A DNA stretch of 64,000 bases from Clostridia bacterium (GTDB lineage Bacteria; Bacillota; Clostridia; Christensenellales; CAG-138): the NCBI GenBank assembly GCA_017435905.1, contig JAFSEB010000080.1, positions 24,695 to 88,694 on the forward strand, read 5' to 3'. The translations under genes and the position numbers were made by a program. A model generated the notes under the pieces. That model made no database searches. It was not told the origin of the DNA and saw nothing but the letters and a program-made list of their open reading frames with translations. Positions 51,670 to 60,857 of the stretch are shown here, in pieces. Numbering within the stretch: the stretch's first letter is position 1; every line of letters begins with the position of its first letter.

Positions 51670-53646
51670 ATGCAAAAAATCGAACAGCAAGCGATCTCTG
51701 CGATCCGCGTCCTCGCTGCGGATGCCATCCAAAAAGCCAAGAGCGGCCACCCCGGCATGCCCATCGGTGCTGCCCCCATGGCGTATGCGCTTTGGAAACA
51801 GATGAAGCATAACCCGAAAAACACCACCTGGGCCGGCCGTGACCGCTTTGTGCTCAGTGCGGGCCACGCCTCCATGCTCGAATATGCGCTTCTTCACCTT
51901 TACGGCTACGGCCTTACGGCAGAAGACCTCAAAAATTTCCGTCAGGTGGGAAGCCTGACCCCCGGCCACCCCGAATTCGGTCACACCGTGGGCGTGGAAG
52001 CCACCACCGGTCCCCTCGGTCAGGGCTTTGCCATGGCCGTCGGCATGGCGATGGCGGAAGCGCACATGGCTGCCAAGTTCAACAAAGAAGGCTACAATGT
52101 GGTCGACAACTATACCTTCGTCATGATGGGCGACGGCTGCATGATGGAAGGCGCCTCTGCCGAGGCTGCAAGCCTTGCCGGCACCCAGAAGCTCAATAAG
52201 CTCATTGCCCTTTACGACAGCAACCGCATCACCATCGAGGGCGACACCGCCACCTCCTTTGCGGAAAACGTGGCTGCCCGCTATGCAGCTTACGGCTGGC
52301 AGATCATCAACGTGGAAAACGGCGAAGACTACAACGCCGTGGGCGTTGCCATCGAAGCAGCCAAGCTTGAAAAGGAAAAGCCCTCCCTTATCATCGTGAA
52401 GACCAACATCGCCCACGGCACCGCCAAGGAAGGCAAGGCGAGCGCTCACGGCGAGCCCCTCGGCGAGGAAAATATCGCTGCCATGAAGGCAAACCTCGGT
52501 TGGGAATATGCACCCTTTGAAGTGCCCTCTGAGGTCTATGCCCACTACGAAGCCATCGCCCTTAAGGGCGCAAAGGCCAACGAAGCCTACGATGCCATGG
52601 TGGCGGAATACGCAAAAGCATATCCGGAGCTTTATGCCGAGTGGCAGGCATGGCACAGCGACGTGCTGCCCGAAGCCCTGCTTCAGGATGAAAGCCTCTT
52701 TGCGGCGGAAGGCGCCAAAGCCACCCGTGCCACCGGCGGCGATGTGCTCAACAAGCTCGCCGGCTACCTGCCCAACCTCTTCGGCGGCAGTGCAGACCTT
52801 GCCCCCTCCAATAAGACCGAAATGAAGGGCCGCGGCTTCTTCGCACCGGATCTTCGTGAAGGTGCCAACATCCACTTCGGCGTGCGTGAGCTTGCCATGG
52901 CATGCATTTCCAACGGCATCGCCCTTTACGGCGGCCTGCGTGCATACTGCGCCACCTTCTTCGTATTCTCCGATTATGTGAAGCCTGCGCTGCGCCTGAG
53001 CGCCCTGATGGGTCTTCCCGTGATGTATGTGATGACCCACGATTCCATCGGCGTCGGCGAGGACGGCCCCACCCATCAGCCCATCGAGCACCTTGCAGCT
53101 CTCCGTGCTACCCCCAACACCTACGTGTTCCGCCCGGCAGATCAGAAGGAGACCGCTTACGCTTACCTTACCGCCCTCACGAAGAAAGCGCCTTCCGTGA
53201 TGGCACTTTCCCGTCAGAACCTGCCCCAGATCGCCGAGACCGGCGAGGGTGCAAAGAAGGGTGCCTACATCCTCCGTGACCCGAAGGGCGAACCGGATGT
53301 GATCCTGATGGCTTCCGGCTCCGAAGTAGAGTTGATCATGAAGGCTGCGGATATCCTTGCCGTGCAAGGCTACACCGCACGTCTCGTCTCCATGCCCTGC
53401 GTGGATCTGTTCGAGGAGCAGAGCGCAGAGTACAAGGAAAGCGTGCTTCCCAAGGCCATGCGCAAGCGTGTTGCCGTGGAAGCCGGCAGCGGCTTCGGCT
53501 GGGAACGCTATGTGGGCCTTGACGGCGCCACCGTCACCATGAACCGCTTCGGCGCTTCCGCCCCCGCTGGCGAGCTGTTCCGTGCCTTCGGCTTCACTGC
53601 CGAAAACGTGGCAGCCGCTGCGCTCAAGGTCATCAAGGGCGAATAA
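51670..53646 (+). CDS. tkt: Transketolase
   Basis: 658 residues, a full-length transketolase. Thiamine diphosphate site GDGCMMEGASAEAASLAG, N-terminal SGHPGMPIGAAPMAY, pyrimidine-binding domain (FGVRELAMACISNGIALYGG, THDSIGVGEDGPTHQPIEHL) and a C-terminal domain are all present. It shuttles two-carbon units in the pentose phosphate pathway. GGAGGATACC precedes the ATG. The terminator has a 278-bp repeat in its loop. Confidence 0.97.
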   Translation: MQKIEQQAISAIRVLAADAIQKAKSGHPGMPIGAAPMAYALWKQMKHNPKNTTWAGRDRFVLSAGHASMLEYALLHLYGYGLTAEDLKNFRQVGSLTPGHPEFGHTVGVEATTGPLGQGFAMAVGMAMAEAHMAAKFNKEGYNVVDNYTFVMMGDGCMMEGASAEAASLAGTQKLNKLIALYDSNRITIEGDTATSFAENVAARYAAYGWQIINVENGEDYNAVGVAIEAAKLEKEKPSLIIVKTNIAHGTAKEGKASAHGEPLGEENIAAMKANLGWEYAPFEVPSEVYAHYEAIALKGAKANEAYDAMVAEYAKAYPELYAEWQAWHSDVLPEALLQDESLFAAEGAKATRATGGDVLNKLAGYLPNLFGGSADLAPSNKTEMKGRGFFAPDLREGANIHFGVRELAMACISNGIALYGGLRAYCATFFVFSDYVKPALRLSALMGLPVMYVMTHDSIGVGEDGPTHQPIEHLAALRATPNTYVFRPADQKETAYAYLTALTKKAPSVMALSRQNLPQIAETGEGAKKGAYILRDPKGEPDVILMASGSEVELIMKAADILAVQGYTARLVSMPCVDLFEEQSAEYKESVLPKAMRKRVAVEAGSGFGWERYVGLDGATVTMNRFGASAPAGELFRAFGFTAENVAAAALKVIKGE

Positions 53647-53658
53647 ACAAACAGCATC

Positions 53659-53970
53659 AAAAAAGCTGCTCTTAGGGGCATCCCATTAAAAAAACATCGC
53701 CGCAAAACGAATCCATTCCGGGCAACTGCATCGTCATCGTCGGTCGGAATATCGACGGATATGCCTTCCTCCTCTTCCTTGCATTTCCCCGAAAGCGATC
53801 CATTTTGCGGTTGAAGAGTCTAAAAAGGCAAGACCGGTTCTATCAGCAGGCGTGTGGTCGAAGGAATAGTGGTGCTATTTCAAGACCGCACAACATACTG
53901 ACAGGGCAGGTATTGCCTTTCTTAGACCGATGTTTTCTTAACGGGATGCCCCTTCGGGAGCAGCTTTTTT
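53659..53970 (+). terminator. tkt terminator split by a 278-bp insertion
   Basis: AAAAAAGCTGCTC (53659-53671) pairs perfectly with GAGCAGCTTTTTT (53958-53970), but the arms are 286 bases apart because the repeat element occupies the loop, with 3 extra bases on the left and 5 on the right. The element's own terminal repeats pair, so the whole can still fold as one long hairpin with a T-tail. Confidence 0.85.
53675..53952 (+). repeat. 278-bp terminator-associated interspersed element, copy 2
   Basis: The same length as copy 1 (24530-24807) and only scattered differences. Inverted termini are 53675-53699/53928-53952. Internal arms and the AATAGTGGTGCTATT mini-hairpin are preserved. It is in the same orientation relative to its upstream gene as the other copies. 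Confidence 0.92.
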
Positions 53971-54283
53971 ATTTGCGGCCGCTGTTTCCATTTTGTTCAA
54001 AGAACGGAAACAAAACATTCAATCTTCGTTCCTACCCATGCCACATTTTCTTAGTATCCTATACCCAACGAAAGGGAAACACCCGTTGACAGCGGCACAG
54101 GATCAGCGGTGTTTCATCCGGAAAGGAGGATGCCTCAAACCATGCACCCGGCCGGGACCGGCCACACAGACACTTGTCAACAACAGCAAACAACAGACAT
54201 TGATTTTTTCTCCTTTCGGGGCAATGCCCCATTTCGGAACGGTTTTCCTCCCCCGATATCCGTTCCGGTAAAAAACCTTCCTG
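53971..54283. other. Non-coding, structured intergenic region between the tkt repeat and tadA
   Basis: No convincing gene. On the minus strand, after the tadA terminator, are the hairpins CGGAACGG/CCGTTCCG and GGGGC/GCCCC, then AAAGGAG (54216-54210) and a seven-codon frame MSVVCCC (54200-54177), then GC-rich inverted repeats. It could be the relic of a leader region. Confidence 0.4.
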
Positions 54284-54325
54284 CAAAAAAGATACCGGCT
54301 GCAGCATTCTGCGGTCGGTATCGTC
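54284..54325 (-). terminator. Terminator of tadA
   Basis: GATACCG/CGGTATC with TTTTTT following on the minus strand, soon after the tadA stop. Confidence 0.75.
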
Positions 54326-54342
54326 TATTTTTGGCTTTTTAT

Positions 54343-54798
54343 TCAGCGTTTTTCCGCAAAAAAGCGGCCGGGAAGCGCAGCGCATTCCTCTTCCATCACG
54401 CCGCCCACGGCAGGTACGGAGGAAAGAAAGGCATGGTCGAGCAGGTCGAACACGCTGCCGCAGCAGCCCGTTCGGGGTTCAAAGGCACCGAACACCGTTT
54501 TTTTGAGCCTTGCGTTCACAATGGCGCCGCTGCACATGGCGCAGGGCTCCAGCGTCACATAAAGGGTGCATTCAGAAAGCCGCTTTGTGCCAAGCTTTTG
54601 AGCCCCTTCCCGAATGGCGAGCATTTCCGCATGGGCGGTAGGGTCACCCCACTCCTCCACACGGTTATGGGTGCGGACGATGATCTCCCCCTCCGAAACG
54701 AGCACGGCGCCAACAGGCACTTCCCCTGCCGCAAACGCCAGCTTCGCCTCTTCAAGGGCAATGACCATACATTCCGCATCGGTGCGCTTTTCTGCCAT
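54343..54798 (-). CDS. tadA: tRNA-specific adenosine deaminase TadA
   Basis: 151 residues. The cytidine-deaminase-type zinc site is complete: HAEMLAIREG (HAE) and PCAMCSGAI (PCxxC). It converts A34 to inosine in tRNA-Arg. N-terminal CMVIALEEAKLAFAAGEVPV and C-terminal GCCGSVFDLL match TadA. The plus-strand reading frame across it is antisense. Confidence 0.93.
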   Translation of the reverse strand: MAEKRTDAECMVIALEEAKLAFAAGEVPVGAVLVSEGEIIVRTHNRVEEWGDPTAHAEMLAIREGAQKLGTKRLSECTLYVTLEPCAMCSGAIVNARLKKTVFGAFEPRTGCCGSVFDLLDHAFLSSVPAVGGVMEEECAALPGRFFAEKR

Positions 54799-54921
54799 GT
54801 CAATGCCCTCCTTTTATATGCTGCATCAAATTATATCATTCTTTTCCGGCACCGACAAAGGCTTTTCGGCAGCATTTCTTTGTGATATGATAATAGTTAC
54901 GCAAAGAAACGAGGTCCGCCC

Positions 54922-55830
54922 ATGAAAAACGAAACATCCCGTTCCACCCTGTTTTACAGTACGCTTCTGGTACTTGAATGCCTGATCTGGGGTATTGCAA
55001 ACGCCCTATCGAAGCTCGGTTTTGATTCCATTACGCCTATGTGGTGTCTGACACTGCGCTATGCTCTGAGCGCAGTGCTGTTTCTTGTTTTTTTCGGCAA
55101 GCGGTTTTTTCGCAATGTGAAAATGAAGGATGTGCCCCACTGCGTGCTGGTTTCCATCGCCACCGCTTCCGCCTTTATTTTCGGCTTCCTTTCGCTTGTT
55201 TACACCACCGCCACCAATGCAGGCTTTTTCATGGCGCTGGCGGTGATCATTGCGCCCTTCCTTTCCGTGCCGCTGCTGAAGGAAAAGTTTGACCCCCGGC
55301 AGATCCTCCCCGTCATCGTGGTGGTGGCAGGCATGTACCTTGTGGGCGGCGGCAGCTTCTCCACCTTCGGCAAGGGCGAGCTTTTTGCGGTGCTTTCTTC
55401 CTGTTCCACCGCCTTTATGCTCACGCTGAGCGGCAAATACCTCAAGAATGTGGACAGCATGGTGCTTTCCACCATTCAGTGCATCGTCTGCTTCTTCTGC
55501 TGCCTTGTGGTGGCGCTCATCATAGAGGGTACACCGGTATTTTCCAGCATCGGTCTTCCCGGCTGGGGTCTTGTGCTGTACCTTGCCGTCGGCTGCACCT
55601 TCCTTGCCTATACCTTCCAGAATACGGCGCTCGCCCATGTTTCCCCCGCTTTCGGTGCGCTCACCTGGTGCACGGAGCCCCTGTTTACCGCCATTTCCGC
55701 CTATTTCATCCTGCACGAAAGGATGACGCCCATCGCCCTTGCAGGCTGTGCGCTGATCCTTGCAGGCACGGTGCTTGCCTCCTTCTTTGAAATGAAAAAG
55801 CCGGCGGCAAAAGCGGCGGAACAAAAATAG
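54922..55830 (+). CDS. EamA/DMT family transporter
   Basis: 302 residues with ten hydrophobic segments arranged as two EamA repeats: CLIWGIANALSKLGFDSITP at the start and TFQNTALAHVSPAFGALTWC in the second half, ending in a Lys-rich tail. These export amino acids or other metabolites; the substrate is unknown. GAGGTCCG precedes the ATG. It is monocistronic, with a terminator after. Confidence 0.9.
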   Translation: MKNETSRSTLFYSTLLVLECLIWGIANALSKLGFDSITPMWCLTLRYALSAVLFLVFFGKRFFRNVKMKDVPHCVLVSIATASAFIFGFLSLVYTTATNAGFFMALAVIIAPFLSVPLLKEKFDPRQILPVIVVVAGMYLVGGGSFSTFGKGELFAVLSSCSTAFMLTLSGKYLKNVDSMVLSTIQCIVCFFCCLVVALIIEGTPVFSSIGLPGWGLVLYLAVGCTFLAYTFQNTALAHVSPAFGALTWCTEPLFTAISAYFILHERMTPIALAGCALILAGTVLASFFEMKKPAAKAAEQK

Positions 55831-55840
55831 CATTTCATTT

Positions 55841-55866
55841 CCCACCTGTGCAAGGTGGGATTTTTT
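55841..55866 (+). terminator. Terminator of the EamA gene
   Basis: CCCACCT/AGGTGGG stem followed by ATTTTTT. Confidence 0.85.
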
Positions 55867-55960
55867 CTGCCCTTTCGGCGGGATTTGCCGATTGCATCCC
55901 CTTTGCTGACGTTTTATAATCATAGAGATGTATTTTTGAAACATATTTGGAAAGGACCGC

Positions 55961-56905
55961 ATGAATATGGATGTTTCCCGTTTTACCGACTACCGCAGCA
56001 AGGTGGTTGAAAACTGTTCCCGTGTCATCATCGGCAAGGAGGATGTGATCTCCCTTGTGCTCACCTGCTTCGTCTGTTCCGGTCACGTACTGCTTGAGGA
56101 TATCCCCGGCACCGGCAAAACGATGCTGCTCCGGGCGTTTTCCAAGACCATCGGCGGCAATTTCCGCCGCATTCAGTTCACGCCCGATCTGCTGCCCTCC
56201 GACCTGACGGGCATCAACTTCTACAACCAGAAATCCGGTGAATTCGAATTCCGCCCCGGCCCGCTTTTCTCCAACATCATCCTGGCGGACGAGATCAACC
56301 GTGCCACGCCCCGTACCCAGTCGAGCCTTCTTGAGGCCATGGAAGAGCGCCAGATCACCGTGGACGGCGTGACCACCAAGCTCGAAGAGCCCTTTATGGT
56401 CATGGCCACCCAGAACCCCCTTGAATCCTACGGCACCTTCCCCCTGCCCGATGCCCAGACCGACCGCTTCTTCATGCGCCTTTCCCTCGGCTACATGAAG
56501 CGTGAGCAGGAAATGCAGGTACTTTCCCGTGTTTCCACCGTCAGCATCATCGAATCCCTCGAGCAGGCCGTTACCGAAGAGGAGACCAACTATGTGCGCA
56601 CCGCCTACAGCGAGGTCAAGGTATCCGATGCGGTGCTCGGCTACATGATGGATATCGTGGAAGCCACCCGTTTTGATGCGAAATTCGCCATGGGCGTTTC
56701 CACCCGCGGCGCCATGGCGCTTTACAAGGCAGCGCAGGTCACCGCCGCTTTCAACGGCCGTGATTACGTGATCCCGGAGGATGTCAAATACGTTGCGCCC
56801 CACGTGCTTTGCCACAGGATCAGCGCCGGCGGCAGCGCAGCAAGCATTGAGGAATACCTCCGCAAGCTCATCAATGGCATTCAGGTGCCCCTTGAGACCG
56901 TATGA
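55961..56905 (+). CDS. MoxR family AAA ATPase
   Basis: 314 residues. Walker A is DIPGTGKTM, Walker B ILADEINRA, with sensor ATQNPLESYGTFPLPDAQTD and the RFFMRLSLGY region, all standard MoxR. These act as chaperones activating partner proteins with VWA or DUF58 domains, and the next gene encodes DUF58. GGAAAGGACC lies upstream; an internal ATG at 55967 is a less likely start. Confidence 0.94.
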   Translation: MNMDVSRFTDYRSKVVENCSRVIIGKEDVISLVLTCFVCSGHVLLEDIPGTGKTMLLRAFSKTIGGNFRRIQFTPDLLPSDLTGINFYNQKSGEFEFRPGPLFSNIILADEINRATPRTQSSLLEAMEERQITVDGVTTKLEEPFMVMATQNPLESYGTFPLPDAQTDRFFMRLSLGYMKREQEMQVLSRVSTVSIIESLEQAVTEEETNYVRTAYSEVKVSDAVLGYMMDIVEATRFDAKFAMGVSTRGAMALYKAAQVTAAFNGRDYVIPEDVKYVAPHVLCHRISAGGSAASIEEYLRKLINGIQVPLETV

Positions 56906-57978
56906 TCCTGTATTTCGCCATTTTTGCGGCGATCCTCGCACTGGTGCTGCAGCGGCTTTTATCCGGCAAAAGCCTTGACCACCTGGAGGAAACACACTAT
57001 ATCGACGCCGCGCTCGTCGAGCCGGATGCACCCTTTGACATCGTGATCTCCCTGACCAACAAAAGCCGCCGCATCCTGCCCTTCCTTCGGGTAAGGGAGC
57101 GCATCGGCGACGATATGCGCATCCACACGGCGGATTCTTTCATCGTCACGGACTCCTCCAAAAGAAGGACCGTCACCTTTTCCGCATGGCTTCGCCCCCG
57201 TCAGGTGCTGCTGCACCGGGTGCCTGTTTCCATCGCACGCCGGGGGCGCTATTACCTGCTGCCTCTGACGGTCGCCGCCGGCGATTTCCTCGGCCTGAAC
57301 GAAACGGTGCGCACCACGGAACGCTTCAGCGAGGTGGTGGTGGTACCCAAAAGAGCGCCGCAGCAGCGCATCAGCGAGGTGCTGGGCGGTTTTCTCGGGG
57401 ATGTCAGCGTGCGCCGCTTCCTGTTTGAAGACCCCGTGCTGACCCTCGGTTTCCGTGAATACACGGGCCGTGAACCCATGAAATCCATCGCATGGACGCA
57501 GACCGCAAGAATCGGCAGCCTGATGGTCAAAAACTACGACCACACCATGGAACCCACGGTCTCCGTGCTGCTCAATGCGGATACACGCAGCAAAAACGGC
57601 GAAGAGCTGCTGGAGCGCTGCTACAGCATTGCAAGGACCGTGTGCGAAGCCCTTGAGGAAAAGAAGATCAAATACGCCTTCCGTACCAACGCCATCATTT
57701 CCGGCTCCCGAAAGGGACTTACAGATACCCGTGAGGGTCTTGGCGAACGGCACTTCTGCGGCATCCTCGAAGGTCTTGGCAGGGCTTCCCTCGATGCTTC
57801 CAGCACCCTTGGGGGACTCATTTACGATGCCCTTCGCCCCACCGGTGAAAGCACCAACGGCTACATCCTCATCACTCCCGAACAGCCCGGGCGCTATATG
57901 AAGGAGATCGCACGGCTCCGTGAGCGCAGCGGCGGCAGGCTGCTTGTGATCACCGCAGAGGAGGTGGGCACATGGTAA
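56902..57978 (+). CDS. DUF58 domain protein
   Basis: 358 residues. An N-terminal hydrophobic helix is followed by a beta-rich region and the DUF58 signature LGFREYTGREPMKSIAWTQT. It overlaps the MoxR stop codon by four bases (ATGA), so both proteins are made in step. DUF58 proteins are vWA-like partners of MoxR ATPases in envelope-related functions. Confidence 0.92.
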   Translation: MILYFAIFAAILALVLQRLLSGKSLDHLEETHYIDAALVEPDAPFDIVISLTNKSRRILPFLRVRERIGDDMRIHTADSFIVTDSSKRRTVTFSAWLRPRQVLLHRVPVSIARRGRYYLLPLTVAAGDFLGLNETVRTTERFSEVVVVPKRAPQQRISEVLGGFLGDVSVRRFLFEDPVLTLGFREYTGREPMKSIAWTQTARIGSLMVKNYDHTMEPTVSVLLNADTRSKNGEELLERCYSIARTVCEALEEKKIKYAFRTNAIISGSRKGLTDTREGLGERHFCGILEGLGRASLDASSTLGGLIYDALRPTGESTNGYILITPEQPGRYMKEIARLRERSGGRLLVITAEEVGTW

Positions 57979-59198
57979 TGCTGTTCTTCCTGCGCATGAT
58001 GGCAGACCTTGGCGCTTACTACGCCTTTGGCGGCGCCATCACGGCCATTTCCGGCGGCGGCGAAAAGCTGATGGGCGTGCTGATGCTGCAAAGCGCAGCC
58101 TATGCCCTTTCCTGCCTGCCGAAAAAGCGCAGCTTCCGGCTGCTTCTGCTGCCTCCCGTCATGGCGGCGTTTTTCCTTGGCGGCATCGCCCTGCCAGACA
58201 GGATCCTGATCCTGCCGGCAACGGCGTACCTTTTCTACCTTGCGTGGGTGGGCGACAATGCCCTTTCCTGGAGCAGGCATGTTTCCCTGTTCAAGGGCTT
58301 CCTGTACGGCTACATTCCCTATGCCGTTCTGGCGGTATTGCTGGGCGCAAGGGAAGAAATGCTGTACTGCTCGCTGCCCTATGCACTCATCATGCTCGCC
58401 GCATCCGTGCTTTTGATGCGTGCCCTCCGCCACGATGAAAGCGTTTACAGCCAAACACGCTTTCTTCTCATCAACGGCATAGGCGTGCTGCTTCTTGCCA
58501 TCAGCGCATTTTTGATGAGCACGGAAGCCTTCCGGCAGGGCTGCGAGCTTGTGTTCGGCTCCATCTACAAGTTCGTGATCGCCCCGGTTCTGCTGCTGCT
58601 TCTCTGCATCATGGGCGGCATCGTGGCAGGCATCGGCTGGCTGCTTTCACGTATCCGCAAGCCGCACGCACAGGGCGATGGGCAGGTGCTTGACCTTGTT
58701 TTCGAATCGGCAGAGGAGATCCTTGGCCTTGAAGAGATGCAGCAGACAACGGATACGAACCCCGTCATCTGGATCGTGATCACCACGCTCATCGTGTTGA
58801 CGGTGCTGTTTTTCTTCTTCCGCTGGCTTGCACGCCGCCACCCCGAAGAGGCAAAGGTGCCCGGCAGCGAGGTGCGCATCACCCTTGAGGGCGATATTCC
58901 CCGCCCGAAGGAACCGCCCCGGGGAAGCCCCGTGCAGAAGGTGCGTGCGGTCTACCGCAAGTTCCTGAAGCTGTGCGAGCGGCAGGGCTTGCAGCTTGAA
59001 CCTTCCACCACATCAAAGGATGTGGAATACGATGCACAGCACTTTTACCCGAACCAGCAGGCTTCCGGCGAGATGCGTGAGATCTACATTGCCGCTCGCT
59101 ATGGAGAACGGGCGGAAAAGGCGGATGTCGCAAGAATGAAAACGCTCCTTGCAAGCCTCAAAAAGAACGGCGGCGAGGAGAACAGCGAAACCGAATAA
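57972..59198 (+). CDS. Membrane protein with C-terminal DUF4129 domain
   Basis: 408 residues with about seven helices in the first 200 residues and one more near residue 265, then a soluble DUF4129 domain (VQKVRAVYRKFLKLCERQGL; TTSKDVEYDAQ). In the usual MoxR-DUF58-TgpA operon the third protein has a transglutaminase core between the helices and DUF4129; here I see no such Cys-His-Asp core. It overlaps DUF58 by seven bases. Confidence 0.82.
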   Translation: MVMLFFLRMMADLGAYYAFGGAITAISGGGEKLMGVLMLQSAAYALSCLPKKRSFRLLLLPPVMAAFFLGGIALPDRILILPATAYLFYLAWVGDNALSWSRHVSLFKGFLYGYIPYAVLAVLLGAREEMLYCSLPYALIMLAASVLLMRALRHDESVYSQTRFLLINGIGVLLLAISAFLMSTEAFRQGCELVFGSIYKFVIAPVLLLLLCIMGGIVAGIGWLLSRIRKPHAQGDGQVLDLVFESAEEILGLEEMQQTTDTNPVIWIVITTLIVLTVLFFFFRWLARRHPEEAKVPGSEVRITLEGDIPRPKEPPRGSPVQKVRAVYRKFLKLCERQGLQLEPSTTSKDVEYDAQHFYPNQQASGEMREIYIAARYGERAEKADVARMKTLLASLKKNGGEENSETE

Positions 59199-59202
59199 CA
59201 GC

Positions 59203-59232
59203 AAAAAAGCACTGCGGCGCAGTGCTTTTTTT
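59203..59232. terminator. Bidirectional terminator
   Basis: AAAAAAGCACTG/CAGTGCTTTTTT between convergent genes. Confidence 0.9.
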
Positions 59233-59238
59233 ATTGTT

Positions 59239-60630
59239 TCAGTATTCGTATCCCGGCGGGCAGAGCAGCGTATCCACATTCTCCGCCCATACAAGTTCGT
59301 TTGCTTCTTCCATAAGGGTGAGCGCATTGTCTGCCACAAGAAACTCACGCCCGTATTGGTCTTCGATGACGGCGGCAACCGCCAGTTCATCCCCAAGCTG
59401 CAGCGTGATCTCCTCATCCCCAAAGGAAAACAGGATATCGCCCTCCCGCATTTCCGGTACGGCAACGGTGGCATTGCCGCTTGAGTTTCCCACAACAACG
59501 GGTTCGCCGGGGTCAGGCATTGCCCACGCTGCGATCTTCTTATTGATGAAGATGCCCACACGCACTTTTTCCGGCCAGGGCCTGCCTTGCACATAGGGAA
59601 GATCCTCGATGGGATAGCCTGCGCTGTTCACAAGCGCCTGACAGCCGCTGAGGGAAAAGGGCTTGCCCGGTTCTGCGGCTTTCCACATCAAATTCAGTCC
59701 GTGCACGCTCATGATGGGCAATGTCATCGCATAAAGATCGCCGTATTCCGAAACGGGCTGCGTTTTGCGCTCGCCGTCAATGTAGAAGGCGGCGCTCAAA
59801 AGGGTGGTCTCTGCACCCTCTTCAAGGGGGCATACCAGTTCGCCGGAAAAGCGTGCATTCTCCCCTTCCTTCGCCGCTGCGGAAACGGATTTTTCCCCGT
59901 ATTCCGCCACAAACTCCACCTGCATGCCCTCTTTGTATACTTTCGGCACCGCATAAAGGAAGAATGTGACGGTACCCTTTTCCACATCCACCGCTTTGAT
60001 CTCGCAGCCGTAATCCGCCGTTAAAGCGTTCTGTTCCGCAAGGATGCTTTCCACCCTGTTCGCAAGGCCGTTGATCTCCCTGTTCACGGAGCTTTGCAGG
60101 TTCACAAGGGTGTTCTGCACACCCCGATAGTTGCTGTCAAGATCCTCAAGGCGGTGGGAGAACAGCACGATCACCACGCAAAGGGCGCATACCGCAGCAA
60201 CGGCACCGATCTCCTTGCGCTGTTTTCTTTTTATCTCCGCTTTTGCTTCCTCGTCATCCGCCTCCCGCTCTTTTTTTGCGGCGGCGTTCGCACGGAAGCG
60301 CTCTTCTTCCCGGCGGCGGTCGTTCTCCTCCCGAAGTGCCGCCGTGTAGCGTGATACGATCTCCTCCACCATTTTAAGCTGCGCAGGTGTCAGTTCATCC
60401 TTCGCCCCGGCATCCGCAGTGTCGGGTGCATTTTCCTCCACGCCGAGAAGAGCCCCTACAGATACGCCGAAAATCCGGCTCATGGAAACGAGTTTTTCTA
60501 TTTCGGGAAGGGCGCTGTCACTCTCCCACTTGGAAATGGATTGGCGTGTCACGCCGAGTGCCTCGCCGAGGGCTTCCTGCGAAAGCCCTTTCTGCTTGCG
60601 AAGCTCTGCGATGCGGCTTCCAACGGTCAT
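59239..60630 (-). CDS. XRE family regulator with membrane anchor and extracellular domain
   Basis: 463 residues. The XRE domain is at residues 1-65 (KGLSQEALGEALGVTRQSIS, then WESDSALPEIEKL). A charged, helical segment of about 90 residues (REENDRRREEERFRANAAAK) precedes a single membrane helix near residue 145 (IGAVAAVCALCVVIVLF), and the remaining 300 residues should face outside. This is a one-protein sensor layout. The start ATG 60630 has AAAGGAG at 9 bases; two earlier starts are too close. Confidence 0.87.
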   Translation of the reverse strand: MTVGSRIAELRKQKGLSQEALGEALGVTRQSISKWESDSALPEIEKLVSMSRIFGVSVGALLGVEENAPDTADAGAKDELTPAQLKMVEEIVSRYTAALREENDRRREEERFRANAAAKKEREADDEEAKAEIKRKQRKEIGAVAAVCALCVVIVLFSHRLEDLDSNYRGVQNTLVNLQSSVNREINGLANRVESILAEQNALTADYGCEIKAVDVEKGTVTFFLYAVPKVYKEGMQVEFVAEYGEKSVSAAAKEGENARFSGELVCPLEEGAETTLLSAAFYIDGERKTQPVSEYGDLYAMTLPIMSVHGLNLMWKAAEPGKPFSLSGCQALVNSAGYPIEDLPYVQGRPWPEKVRVGIFINKKIAAWAMPDPGEPVVVGNSSGNATVAVPEMREGDILFSFGDEEITLQLGDELAVAAVIEDQYGREFLVADNALTLMEEANELVWAENVDTLLCPPGYEY

Positions 60631-60779
60631 ATGCATCAACTCCTTTGCAGGAAAAAGTATAGCCTTTAAGGTGCGTTTTTTACCACCAACCGCAGGCTTC
60701 CTTTTGTCAACCGGCGGTTGCGCCGCCCGTTTCGGTCATTATACAGGATGCACCGCTGCGCCGCAAGCGTTCCTGTTTC

Positions 60780-60807
60780 TTGACTATCCCCGGGAAGGGT
60801 GTATGAT
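60780..60807 (+). promoter_or_regulatory. Promoter of the flavin reductase gene
   Basis: TTGACT, 16-base spacer, TATGAT, 50 bases before the start codon. Confidence 0.7.
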
Positions 60808-60857
60808 GGTGGTATACATTTTCCCAATTTTGTGAATCAGCAAAGGAGCAATGCATT

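Noticed and set aside
51643..53367. Minus-strand open frame of 574 codons across transketolase
   Set aside because: Shadow of tkt codon usage, no family match and no start signal.
54109..54885. Plus-strand frame of 258 codons with AAAGGAGG near its start
   Set aside because: Most of it lies antisense to tadA and its translation is low in secondary-structure sense; the ribosome-like site is poorly spaced.
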